NCBI RefSeq assembly: GCF_028554725.1
Contig: NC_071671.1
Span: forward strand, 56,500,501 to 56,564,500
Reading direction: 5' to 3'
Source: Zeugodacus cucurbitae
Taxonomy: Eukaryota > Arthropoda > Insecta > Diptera > Tephritidae
DNA length: 64,000 bases
Translations under genes and position numbers: made by a program
The notes under the pieces: generated by a model
What the model was told of the DNA's origin: nothing
The model's input: only the letters and a program-made list of their open reading frames with translations
The model's database searches: none
In this document: piece by piece, positions 48,701-58,301 of the stretch
How positions within the stretch are numbered: the first letter of the stretch is position 1
Layout of the letters: each line of letters begins with the position of its first letter

Positions 48701-51129
48701 TTTTGTCAAATTATTTTTTACTTTTTTTTTCGTTTGAAGTATAAAAGTCTTTAAGCACAACCCCATAAAATATCCAAATCACTCGATCTTCTAATATCTT
48801 CCAGTTCCTATCGTAGTAATTTTATCTCAATTGATCTTAATATGAATATAGCCTTACTATGAATAGTGAAATCGATTCTAACGGGTTTGTTTCTATCTCG
48901 GAAATATAAAATTATCCCGCCAGGCAGATTTTTTATTTTTTATTTTTTTTTTTATCGCCATCTAGACTTTCAGTCTCAAAGTTCTTCTGGCACTAAGTAA
49001 AACTTAAGAAGTTCAGTGAGCTTTTCGCACTCAGCAAGGGTACATATCTCCTAATTGTTGGAATTTACAAAGTTTGGGCAAATTCCACAAGTTATTTTAT
49101 AGAATGTGGAATAGAACCATCCCAACACTTACATGGTTGTCCCGCCTATGCGAAATCAGGTTTAAATAACTGGAGTTCCACATAATCAGACATTAAGATG
49201 AAGTGGGAAAGGTAATGAAATGCCAATATAGATTTGTAATTGATGATTAATTCGTTTATGATCCACTAACCAACCAGAGTTTCGAAAGACTCTAATCTTG
49301 CCTAGTATAATTTCGCCTAGTATAGCAAGTAAATCATTCTCCCATCTTTCGAAAGTCTAAAACGTCCAGCAAGAAACTAATACTAACTGAAATTAAAAAC
49401 TCTCTAAAAACTGCATTCATTTTCGAACGACCTCAACCTACTGTTATGAGTTTTCTCCTTTCGAATAATTACTTTGCATGCCACAAATTCAGCAAAACCA
49501 CTAACATGTGTAAATATTAGCAATATTTACATTTGGCTTTAAATACGCACATTTATTTCGAAAAACATATAAATGTGTACGTAAACAAAGCCACGAAATT
49601 CTCTAATATGCAGGTCAGGTCAGCTAAGGCAGCTAATACAGTTGCTATTCTCACAACTAAGCTAAATGCAAAGGAATTATTTATGTTGCTCGTACTTAGC
49701 ATTTTGCAGCTGCTTGCTCTTTTCGCTTCGCAAATATTTCCGGCCCACATACTTTTCACAAATTCAGGTATTTATGTAAATACCGATGTATGTATGCATG
49801 TAATGGACAATCAAGCAAATTGCGTACAACCATTTGTGGCAGGCACAGCCAAACTGACAATGAGTGCTGACAAGCTGAAGGATTCATATGTTAAGTATAT
49901 GCGAGATATGTTGCAACATATGTTGCATAAGTATATGTATATAAGGTGCACATGCAAACTAACTGCCAATCAGTCGAGGCACTCAGCTGGGCACTGAAGC
50001 CAACCAAGTAAAGGCAATCGGTTCAAGCTGCATAAGGCGCTCAGTTGAACTGTGTGTGTAAATGATCACCTGTTAGGGCTGGCAAATCCTGTTTGATGTC
50101 AAATTGTTTTGTGGTTTTACGCTTTGCTCCATTAGCTTAAGCTTTACTGAAGTACTTTTCAAGCATTATACGATAATGGTATTCCAATAGTACGTGTTGC
50201 AACAAGTTTTATGCAAAGTTGCATGCAACGATGGGTGGCATAAGCAGTTAATGGCAACGGAAATGGAGTACTTGTTGGAGGAAGTTGAGGAATTGATGTA
50301 GCAAATTGTGGAAGAAAGTACAATGTTTATTTGTAAAGGTAATATAAGGAGAGTATTATTAGCTATATAGACAATATTATTAAAAATTTCAATATTTTGT
50401 AGGCAATAATTATCATTAAAAATTGTATTCTCAAAAAAAATTTTTTTTTTCTTAAAATATAAACCACAATTTTTGATATAAATTGGACAATATTAGGAAG
50501 TCTTACACCTTATGGAGTCTGATATACTCAAAAATTAGAAATTAAGACTTATTAAGATTAGCCCCTCAAAGCCTTTATTTCAAGATATTTTTTTTTTAAT
50601 AAATATTCAACTTCATATTACGAAGCCTCACTAATACTCTAAGCTCTCAATGAAAGCTCTTCATTAATGCATTTAATATATCTAATTCACTTAGAAATGT
50701 AAAGTCAAAGATATTCAATCCCTCAAGCAATTTGCAAAACTAATATGTATGTGCCTCGATAAGCTAAGCAAATTGATTTAATTTTATTGATTGATTAGCA
50801 TTATGAAAATGCAATCAACTCATAGTCATACACATTAAAGCTCACAAGTATATAAGTCTTAATGCGCTCCTTTAGGTATTACGTTTCATACTAAAAGTCT
50901 GTTATACATATGTACATAGTTTTTAGAATGTTGGAGTAGTATATTTACATACACATGTAAAGGTGGAAATATTATTATTAGTTAATTTTGTGTTCAGTAG
51001 ATATCTGGCATTATTTTAAGCTTAAAATCAACTCGAACTTTGCAATATACTTTAAAAAAGAACTTATACTCTATCCGCTTAAATATAATAATAAAGATTA
51101 TTACAGGAAATTTACATACATACACAGGT
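45703..51129. other. Mostly non-coding DNA with weak LINE-like scraps
   Basis: No gene is established. At about 49103-49175 the frame ECGIEPSQHLHGCPAYAKSG faintly resembles a LINE zinc-knuckle. At about 48560-48642 LEVETPTPMPTKRRSRQSPE followed by a stop could be a retrotransposon ORF1 start; both are weak. A 154-codon frame at 49533-49997 is listed separately. Simple repeats include (AT)n at about 47086-47104 and ATGTATG runs at 47105-47118. Positions 46.5-47.5 kb and 49.5-50.3 kb are more GC-balanced. Confidence 0.45.
49533..49997 (+). other. Open reading frame of unknown status
   Basis: The 154-codon frame has its first in-frame ATG at 49608 (MQVRSAKAANTVAILTTKLN), leaving about 129 codons. 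It contains one hydrophobic stretch (LFMLLVLSILQLLALFASQI) that could be a membrane segment, followed by a mixed C-terminus. No domain is recognised. It has no obvious promoter or splice context and could be chance, since the surrounding sequence is moderately GC-balanced. The case for a gene is weak. Confidence 0.15.
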
Positions 51130-51269
51130 GTGTTCAAAAATTAACGGGAATCTTAAAATTTCTCGGATTTGAAGAGCCCAATTGTCAAAATTTACCCTGA
51201 AGTACGATACAATTTTTATTAAATAATATCTTTTTCAAAAAACCAAAATTCCAGTTATTTTTGAACACA
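51130..51269. mobile_element. Short mariner-like MITE (about 140 bp)
   Basis: The left end TGTGTTCAAAAATTAACGGG (51130) faces an inverted TGTGTTCAAAAATAACTGG at the right (ending 51269), about 22 bp with few mismatches. There is no coding sequence. The ends resemble the inferred TIR of the mariner scrap at 22262-22417, so it may be a derivative of that family. A TA duplication is not clear. Confidence 0.65.
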
Positions 51270-51628
51270 TCTCTTATGTACATATTGTAGTATAATCCAG
51301 GTTTTTGGAAACTAATTTGTGGGATATATTCAATTTAAAAAACTTATATTTAAAAAAATATAACAAATTATTCAATTTTTGTCATAAGAGAAGACATAGT
51401 TATCTCCTTATATAAAATAAAAACATTACCAAAAATTGAAATTTTATTTATTTATTTATGCAACAATATAAGTAATATTTAAAGAAAAATAAATGTGACT
51501 CACCCTTTATATGAAAAACCAAACCTCAAAATATTTTAGAATCCGCTGCAAAAGGAATTGATCAATAATTAAAAAATTAATTAGTCTTTAATTTTAATTA
51601 ACCTTGTATCAAAAAAACAAATACTACA
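51270..51628. other. AT-rich DNA with an orphan ACTCACCCTTTAT motif
   Basis: At 51499-51511 sits ACTCACCCTTTAT, the exact boundary motif of the E blocks further right (52891, 54982, 58302). What follows it does not match an E block. It may be a remnant end or a chance hit. The rest is featureless and AT-rich. Confidence 0.4.
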
Positions 51629-51630
51629 TA

Positions 51631-51889
51631 TCGTCCCCTCAATATAACAATAGCGTATAATTTTTTTTTTTTGGGTTTTGCGAAAATCGAGTTTAAAGTT
51701 TTTGTCAAATCAGAAAACATGAACATGTAATTATACACCATTTTTTCCAATGACATTTTGACCCACTTTGTAGAGGTAGAATTTGACAAAATTTTGACCA
51801 GACATAGAATCAATGATGGAGATTCCAAATATGCAATAAAAAAATAATGGCGTATGAGCACATACGCTATTGTTATATTGAGGGGACGA
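51631..51889. mobile_element. 259-bp MITE with perfect 28-bp TIRs
   Basis: The left TIR (51631-51658, starting TCGTCCCCTCAATATAAC) is repeated exactly inverted at 51862-51889. TA flanks both ends (51629-51630, 51890-51891), as for Tc1/mariner elements. The interior has a T12 run and no coding potential. Perfect TIRs point to a recent insertion. It lies at the outer left edge of the first S block, and the sequence on both sides is compatible with one interrupted TATG-rich S-block segment. Confidence 0.9.
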
Positions 51890-51891
51890 TA

Positions 51892-52890
51892 TATGTATGT
51901 ATGAATGTATGTAGTAGAGTCACACACCATTTTATTAGAGACAGTTAGAAACATTATAATTATATACAAAAATAAATATAACATACCTTTCTGCGTCAGT
52001 CAATTGAAGACTTTGCGTAGCGCATGACAGGAAGGCTTCCAAAAGCTTTTGCAAAATTTCCTTTTCGCGCAGTTCCGGGAACTACATAACTGTTCCGGTG
52101 CCAATTAGTTCCGTTTCCAGTTGAGACTTTCCATTCAATGAGAAAGAAGCTCATATAAGAGTAAGAGAGCGAAGAGAGAGCTCAAGAGCTTCTCTTATTT
52201 AAGTGCTGCCAAACACAGGAGATCATTTTATTTGATTGATGTAACATAAACGTATCATGTACGTATACATACATATTTAAACTATTGTGTATATGTATGT
52301 ATTTTTTATGCTGTTATTTGGTTTCTTCTAGAACTTTCCGTAGTAACTTTTGTAAGCAACAGCGCGTCTAACACAGTCACTCACAAATATAAAATCATTG
52401 CTCATTACATTGTATATGAGATCGCTCTGCTTCTATTTATGTACACAACTATGTACAACGTATATGGTATACCATTTGCATAAATATGTATGATTGTGCA
52501 AGTGTAAAAAAAGGATGTACATATGTATTTAGATCCGAGTAGTAGTTAATTAAGAAAAGAAGCAGTTTCTAAAATATATAAAGGTACGTTGCCATTAACA
52601 AAATCAATATTTTTGTTAACAATTGCAATAGGTATTATGTATGTACGTAACTATATAGAAATATGCATATGTATGAATATGTAAAAGTATATAATAAAAC
52701 AAAAATAAATAAATTTATCATATGTACATACATATGTATATGTATGAGAAAATTTATTATTATTTTCATTAAATTTTACATTTATTAATTAACAATTAAA
52801 TACCACTGCCATAATATGTACAAATGTATGTATATGTAAAATATTAACCAACTCCCTTGTATATATCACAATTGTAACTATATCACTTTA
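51892..52890. repeat. S block A
   Basis: It contains 'gtagtagagtcacacaccat' (51910), the exon-like segment with 'ttccggtgccaattagttcc', GA/CT-rich tracts (52160-52195), a perfect heat-shock element (52326-52338) and a long TATG/TACA-rich AT tract up to the E1 boundary. Relative to S(B) it lacks 16 bp ('gcatcccgagactttc'), a loss between GACTTTC direct repeats. Confidence 0.7.
52326..52338. promoter_or_regulatory. Perfect heat-shock element, S(A)
   Basis: TTCTAGAACTTTC is TTC-nn-GAA-nn-TTC, three adjacent perfect heat-shock-factor half-sites, with a further TTC directly upstream (TTCTTCTAGAA). A TTAAATAAGAG-type A/T box (inverted, about 52193-52203) and CTCTC/GAGAG tracts lie on the side that would be downstream for minus-strand transcription, an arrangement like fly heat-shock promoters. 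Function is an inference. Confidence 0.6.
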
Positions 52891-52923
52891 ACTCACCCTT
52901 TATGCATTACAATATCATTAAAT

Positions 52924-52933
52924 TCTCGCGAGA
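52924..52933. promoter_or_regulatory. TCTCGCGAGA palindrome, E1
   Basis: A 10-bp CGCG palindrome within a 12-bp one (TTCTCGCGAGAA), 34 bp inside the E1 boundary. The same sequence is a known bidirectional core-promoter motif in animals; whether flies use it is not certain. CAGCCGCC-x-ATTTGTCGAA (YY1/Pho-like site, inverted, slightly changed) lies about 55 bp further in. Confidence 0.45.
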
Positions 52934-53395
52934 ACAGCAAATTACTCTTAAGTTTGACATGGCCATTTGCTTTGCATCTTCAGCCGCCAATTTGTCGAAT
53001 TGCAAAACGTAGCAATTTTGCAGCGTCACAATTAGTCTTTTAAATGTTTATATTCATTCAACAATTACTGAATTTCACTACATTTAATCATTATTAACAT
53101 TAACACACTTTAATTACATTTATTAAAAACAATTAACAGTTATTAATTAACAAAAGAAACCGATTTTGGTTAACCGCTGAAAATACACGACTTTAACACA
53201 CGCCCGACGGAAAAGAACTGACTAAAATAGCAAAGCTTTCGATAATTCAATGTAACTAATTCCTTTTAGCTTTTTCCAGCATCTATTCTCCAGTTGTAGC
53301 GCGGACGACTACGTTTTCTTCTTTTAAGGGATATTCATCAGGAATTGGATGCTAACTATAAGTTTAGCATACTTTTACACGCTAGTTAGTGTATT

Positions 53396-53584
53396 CTATG
53401 AACTATGAGAAATAGCAATGACATTGCTTACACTAACACGCGAAAGTATGCTGCGCAGATAATTAGTATTCAATTTCTTCTGAATACATATTTTCAAGTG
53501 TCGCGAATTAAATGGTAGAAGCCTTTGCTGCATCTCATTGCAAGTGGATTGGAATGGCAGGAACCTTTTAATTACATTGTTCAA
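53396..53584 (-). other. Conserved 62-codon frame in E1
   Basis: Minus-strand frame reading LPFQSTCNEMQQRLLPFNSR, then HLKICIQKKLNTNYLRSILS to a stop. The same frame is present in E2 (55485-55673, minus) and E4 (58641-58829, plus) with very few changes. The differences among copies are too few to tell coding constraint from recent duplication. No domain is recognised. It overlaps the hairpin at 53366-53452. Confidence 0.25.
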
Positions 53585-53930
53585 TAATATATTGTTTAAA
53601 TATTGTATAAGTTACCGCAGATTTTTGACAGTTGTGCTCACGTAAATGTCGTGCTTTTGCTGCGTTTAATTAGAAATTGACTTTTTGTGTGTTTTAAGTG
53701 TAAATTGTGTAATTGAAGAGTGTTTATTTTAATAACGTTTAAATGTAATAAAAATTAAAAAGTGTTTTGAGAATAAAATAGAATTATTTAACTAAATCTG
53801 AAAATAAAGAAATGTTCTTCGTTAGGTAGTTCAACAAAATGGTGGCTGCACTTGTCGAATAGAGCGGTCCGTGTAACAATTGCAAGTTGTTGGTTGTTCT
53901 AACGGCGATTGGATCTAATAAAGGGTGAGT

Positions 53931-54981
53931 CGAAATGGTATATCTAATAAATTTACATACATACTATATCTGTGTAGTAGAGACACACACCATATAATTA
54001 GAGACAATTAGGAATATTAATATTATATACCTGAATAAAATATAGCATACCTTTCTGCGCCTGTTAGTTGAAGACTTTCCTATGCGCATGACTGGAAGGT
54101 TTCTAAAAGCTTTTGCTAAATTTCCTTTTCCCGCAGTTCCAGGAGCTACTACACTGTTCCGGTGCCGACTAGTTCCGTTTCCAGTTGAGACTTTCGCATC
54201 CCGAGACTTTCCATTCAATGCTAAGGATGCTCTTAGAATAGTTAAAGAGCGAAGAGAGCTCAAGAGCTGCTCTTATTTAAATGTTGCCGAACACAGGAGA
54301 TCATTTCATTCGTTTGATGTAACATAAACATATCATCTTCGTTTACATACATATTTAAACCATTACGAATATGTAAGTATGTTTTAAAGCTGTTATTTAG
54401 TTTCTTCTAGAACTTTCCGTAGTAACTTTTGTAAGCAACAGCGCGTCTAACACAACCACTCACATAAAATCATTGCTCATACAGTGTAAATGAAATGGCT
54501 CTGCTTCTCTTTATGAACAAAACCATGTACAACGTATGTATGTGGTATAGAGTTACCATTTGCATAAATTGTATGCAAGTGTAAATAAGAATGTACATAC
54601 ATATGTATTTAAATCCGAGTAGTAGTTAATGAAGAAAAGAAGCAGTTTCTAAAATATATAAAGGCGAGTTTTTCATTACCATAATCAATATTTTTGTTAA
54701 CAATTGCAATAGAAATGGTATTATGTTTGTATGTATGTAAATATATAGAAATATGCATATGTATGAGTATGTAATAAATTAAATATATAAATTTTTCATA
54801 TGTACATATAAATATATATATGAGAAAATTTATTATTACTTGCATTAAATTTTACTTTTATTAAGTAACAATTAATTAGCACTGTTTCTTTGCGTCATAT
54901 ACATAAGTATATACATACATATCCATATGTAATATATTAACTAACTCCTTTGTATGTTAAAAGTGTAACAAAAACTCTTGG
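53931..54981. repeat. S block B (1051 bp)
   Basis: It runs from CGAAATGGTATATC beside the E1 end to 'aactcttgg' beside the E2 start. It has the same internal order as S(A): the GA/CT tract, a heat-shock element at 54405-54417, then TATG/TACA-rich DNA. On the minus strand it encodes a frame of up to 99 codons (53964-54263) with SRDAKVSTGNGTSRHRNSVV, followed by a donor-like AG|GTATGC. Confidence 0.7.
54405..54417. promoter_or_regulatory. Perfect heat-shock element, S(B)
   Basis: Same 13-bp TTC-nn-GAA-nn-TTC site as in S(A), in the same relative position to the GAGAG tract and to the exon-like segment on the minus strand. Confidence 0.6.
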
Positions 54982-56019
54982 ACTCACCCTTTATGCATTA
55001 CAATATCATTAAATTCTCGCGAGAACAGCAAATTACTCTTAAGTTTGACATGGCCATTTGCTTTGCATCTTCAGCCGCCATTTTGTCGAATTGCAAAACG
55101 AAGAAAATTTGCAGCACCACAATTAGCATTTTAAATGTTTATATTCATTCAAAAATTATTGAAATTCACTCCATTTAAACGTTATTTACATTAACACACT
55201 TTAATTACATTTATTAAAAGCAATTAACAGTTAATGATTAACAAAGGAAACCACATTTATTTAACCGCAGAAAAACACGACTTTAACACACGCCCGGCGG
55301 AAAAGAACTGACTAAAATAGCAAAGCTTCCGATAATTTAATGGAAGTAATTCCTTGTAGTTTTACCAGCATCCATTCTCCAGTTGTAGCGCGGACGTCCA
55401 CCATTTCTACTGTCAAGGGATATTCATCAGGAATTAGATGCTAACTATTAGTTTAGCATACTTTTACACGGTAGTTAGTGTATTCTATGAACTATGAGAA
55501 ATAGCAATGACATTGCTTACACTAACACGCGAAAGTATGCTGCGCAGATAATTAGTATTCAATTTCTTCTGAATACATATTTTCAAGTGTCGCGAATTAA
55601 ATGGTAGAAGCCTTTGCTGCAACTCATTGCAAGTGGATTGGAATGGCAGGGACTTTTGAATTATATTGATCAATAATTTTTATATTGTGCAAGTCGCTGC
55701 AGTGTGTTGCCAATTGTGCTCGCGTAAATGTCGTGCTTTTGCTGCGTTTAATTAAAAATTGACTTTTTGTGTATTATTAAGTGTAAATTGTGTAATTGAA
55801 GAGTGTTTATTTTAATAACGTTTAAATGTAATAAAAATTAAAAAGTGTTTCGTGAATAAGGTATTAAATAATTAAATAACTAAATCTCAAAGTGAAAAAA
55901 AGTTCTTCGGTTGGTTATTCAGCAAAATGGAGGCTGCATATGCATAATGGAGAAAGAGCCGTGTTACATTTGAAGTTTTAGGGTGTTGTTACGATAATTG
56001 CAGGCAATAAAGGGTGAGT
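54982..56019 (+). mobile_element. E block 2 (1038 bp)
   Basis: Same boundaries and order as E1. It differs in the right quarter: 'gcaaaatggaggctgcatat' replaces 'acaaaatggtggctgcactt', and 'ttatattgatcaataatttt' replaces the E1 sequence near 55665. It has no near-identical inverted partner within the array. The portion near 55640-55730 is matched by E4 (see the mosaic finding). Confidence 0.6.
55015..55024. promoter_or_regulatory. TCTCGCGAGA palindrome, E2
   Basis: Same palindrome at the same distance from the E2 boundary, with GCCGCCATTTTG (YY1/Pho-like, inverted) about 50 bp further in at 55074-55085. Confidence 0.45.
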
Positions 56020-57164
56020 CGAAATGGAGTATCTTATAATATTAAAAAATGTTGGTCAATTTGTAGGTACATATGCATGTATATTTTTAAAATATGGTTA
56101 CTTTTCTACTAAAATTTTTTAATGTTCGATTTATTGTATCAATAATTTTAAATTAAAATTTGCTATTTTTATCATCATATGCACCTAAATTTGCATGATA
56201 ATACATTGAAACTTCTCTAACTCGAATCACCATAATCCACAAAAAAACTTCGAGTTAGAGAGACTTGGAGTTATAGAATTTTCAATAAAACATACAAGCC
56301 TATAAAATGTAGATTTATATTCAGTAAAAACATTTTTTTTTTGTATATTTGTTTGTTTCAGTTTGCTTTTGTTTGGCTCTTCACGTCAGTATCCCATGCC
56401 TTTGTTACATGATTTATGCAATCCATAAGTGTAATAATATATTTTTTGTTCACCTCTGTACGATATAGAGGGACTCTTCTAAAATTCTGCCTCGATAGTA
56501 AAATTTTAAATTTAGTTTTATGCCCTGGTACATTTGTGGATGAAATTTGTATGGAAGTTGCCTTCTATTGCCACTTCAAGAGTTCGAGTTATAGAAATTC
56601 GAGTTAGGGAAGGAAATTTGTATGAAATTTGGCTTCTAAACACTATTGCCAATTCAAGTGTTCGAGTTATGAAAGTTCCAAAGTGATAAATCTTAAGACA
56701 ATATTTATGAGGTACACATGTATTTTTAATTACATTACATATTCACTTTTATTATTAAATTAATAATTTTAATGTAATAAGTGTTCCAAACCGTGCCCAA
56801 TATATTATTCACAAAAGGCTTTTTATGGCTCACCCACTATTTCATGCAAATCCATTACTCTTTGACATACTGGTACTTATAGCTTTTGAAATCGAATGAA
56901 AACTGCTCTCATCTGTATTACATACTCTCTTTCAATTGAAAAAAGTCGTTCTAGCCAAGTGGAAACGGAACTGACTGGCACAGGAATAGATTGCGCAATT
57001 CTGTGGAGCTTGGAAATTTGCCAAAATTAAAGTGGGTTGTTTGTCAAGCTTTGTACACATGCGCAAAGAAATTATTGTATTAAAATGCAAATAAAAGTAT
57101 GTTGCGTCAATTCATCATAAGGAAGATTTTATATTGAGTCAGATTATGTGGTAGATGTCTTTGC
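56020..57164. other. Spacer of the inverted array with older remnants
   Basis: It contains a pogo-like element (56204-56683, listed separately), a degenerate E-boundary motif GGCTCACCCACTAT near 56829, an old plus-oriented S-like segment at about 56945-57040 ('gtggaaacggaactgactgg', 'ggaaatttgcc') and an old E-like segment at about 57097-57165 ('aaaagtatgttgcg', 'tggtagatgtctttgct'). These are much more diverged than blocks A-D, so the family is older than the present array. Confidence 0.55.
56204..56683. mobile_element. Pogo-like non-autonomous element
   Basis: The left end CATTGAAACTTCTCTAACTC follows TA and faces an inverted end with GGAACTTTCATAACTCGAA. The left 70 bp, inverted, match 6590-6663, and the right end matches 6529-6570. 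Near each end the 'ctaactcgaa' motif occurs again in inverse ('ttcgagttagagag'), a sub-terminal repeat structure. The central part holds no transposase motif I can recognise. Confidence 0.6.
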
Positions 57165-57676
57165 TATCGTAAATACACTAATTAGCATGTAAAAGTATGC
57201 TAAGCTAATAGTTAGCATATAATTCCTGATGAATATCCCATAATAGTAGAAAAGGTGTACGTCCTCACTGCAACTGGAGAATGGATGCTGGAAAAAGCTA
57301 AAAGGAATTACTTCCATTAAATTATCGGAAGCTTTGCTAAATTAGTCAGTTCTTTTCCGTCGGGCGTGTGTTAAAGTCGTGTTTTTTCAGCGGTTAACCA
57401 AAATCGGTTTCTTTGGTTAATAATTAACTGTTAATTGTTTTTAATAAGTGTAATTAAAGTGCGTTAATGATAAGAACGTTTAAATATAGTGAAATTCAAT
57501 AATTTTTGAATGAATATAAACATTTAAAATGCTAATTGGGGTGCTGCAAATTTTCTCCGTTTTGCAATTCGACAAAATGGCGGCTGAAGATGCAAAGCAA
57601 ATGGCCATGTCAAACTTAAGAGTAATTTGCTGTTCTCGCGAGAATTTAATGATATTGTAATGCACAAAGGGTGAGT
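57165..57676 (-). mobile_element. E block 3, inverted and half deleted
   Basis: Read inverted it matches the first half of E1 from ACTCACCCTTTGTGC (57676 inward) through 'aagaactgactaa' to the hairpin arm 'tagcatacttttacatgcta' (near 57180). The other half is missing and replaced by a much more diverged remnant (57060-57165). It retains TCTCGCGAGA at 57634-57643 and CAAAATGGCGGCTGAAG. Confidence 0.65.
57634..57643. promoter_or_regulatory. TCTCGCGAGA palindrome, E3
   Basis: Inverted copy. CAAAATGGCGGCTGAAG lies at 57572-57588 on the plus strand, followed by a 27-codon ATG frame (MAAEDAKQMAMSNLRVICCS) and then the donor-like AAAGG|GTGAGT at the E boundary. Confidence 0.45.
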
Positions 57677-57823
57677 TAAAGTGATATAGTCAAGTGAGTT
57701 GGTTAATATATTACCTATACATACATATGTACATATATGACTCCCATATGCAGTGGTATTTAATTGTTAATTAATAAAAGTAAAATTTGATGAAAATAAT
57801 AATAAAGTTTCTCAGTTACTATG

Positions 57824-57836
57824 GAAAGTTCTAGAA
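57824..57836. promoter_or_regulatory. Perfect heat-shock element, S(C)
   Basis: GAAAGTTCTAGAA, the inverse form, in the inverted S(C) block. It is retained although about 400 bp next to it have been deleted and the neighbouring base differs (ATGGAAAG against ACGGAAAG). Confidence 0.6.
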
Positions 57837-58013
57837 GAAACTAAATAACAGCTTTAAAACATACTTACATATTCGTAATGGTTTAACTATGTATGTATAC
57901 GTAGATAATACGTTTAAGTTAAATCAATGATCTCTTGGGTTTTTCTGCAATTAAATAAGAGCAGCTTTTAGCTCTCTCTTCGCTCTCTTACTCTTATATG
58001 AGCTTCTTTCTCA

Positions 58014-58268
58014 TTGAATGGAAAGTCTCGGGATGCGAAAGTCTCAACTGGAAACGGAACTAGTCGGCACCGGAACAGTGTAGTAGTTCCTGGAACTGCG
58101 GGAAAAGGAAATTTAGCAAAAGCTTTTGGAAACCTTCCAGTCATGCGCATAGGAAAGTCTTCAACTAACAGGCGCAGAAAGGTATGCTATATTTTATTCA
58201 GGTATATAATATTAATATTCCTAATTGTCTCTAATTATATGGTGTGTGTCTCTACTACACAGATATAG
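58014..58268 (+). other. Exon-like frame in S(C), shared with S(B)
   Basis: It reads NGKSRDAKVSTGNGTSRHRN, then SVVVPGTAGKGNLAKAFGNL and VMRIGKSSTNRRRK, after which AAAG|GTATGC looks like a 5' splice site. The inverted partner is 53964-54263 on the minus strand. In S(A) and S(D) a 16-bp loss and substitutions break the frame. It is basic and Ser/Gly-rich with no known domain. It may be a leftover transposon exon or non-coding. Confidence 0.25.
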
Positions 58269-58301
58269 TACGTATGTAAATTTATTAGATATACCATTTC
58301 G

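Larger units (their letters stand above)
52891..53930 (+). mobile_element. E block 1 (1040 bp, inverted ends)
   Basis: It begins ACTCACCCTTTATGC and ends AATAAAGGGTGAGT. The two ends are similar to each other, inverted, over roughly 300 bp with gaps: both carry CAGCC-x-CCATTTTG (about 53000 forward, about 53840 inverted) and an AACCGC-TGAAAATACACGAC / AACCGCAGCAAAA-type block further in. This suggests a non-autonomous element with long TIRs. Alternatively the S blocks are the elements, since their ends (GGGTGAGTCGAAATGG and inverted GGGTGAGTTAAAGTG, beside TA) also pair. The central 440 bp holds a strong hairpin (53366-53452) and a conserved 62-codon frame. Confidence 0.6.
52005..54215 (+). 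repeat. Left arm of the large inverted repeat
   Basis: This arm, read inverted, matches 58020-60255 nearly base for base, including 'gttccggtgccaattagttc' (52093), the whole TATG-rich tract of S(A), E1 and the first 280 bp of S(B). By eye I see only scattered substitutions and small indels. The arms are separated by about 3.8 kb. Confidence 0.88.
57677..58301. repeat. S block C, inverted and shortened
   Basis: Inverted S block of 625 bp. Compared with S(B), about 400 bp of the TATG-rich tract are missing between the E3 boundary and the heat-shock element at 57824-57836. Its outer half is S(B)-like (with the 16-bp insertion); the adjacent part at about 57970-58012 is S(A)/S(D)-like, so it is a mosaic too. 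Confidence 0.7.
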
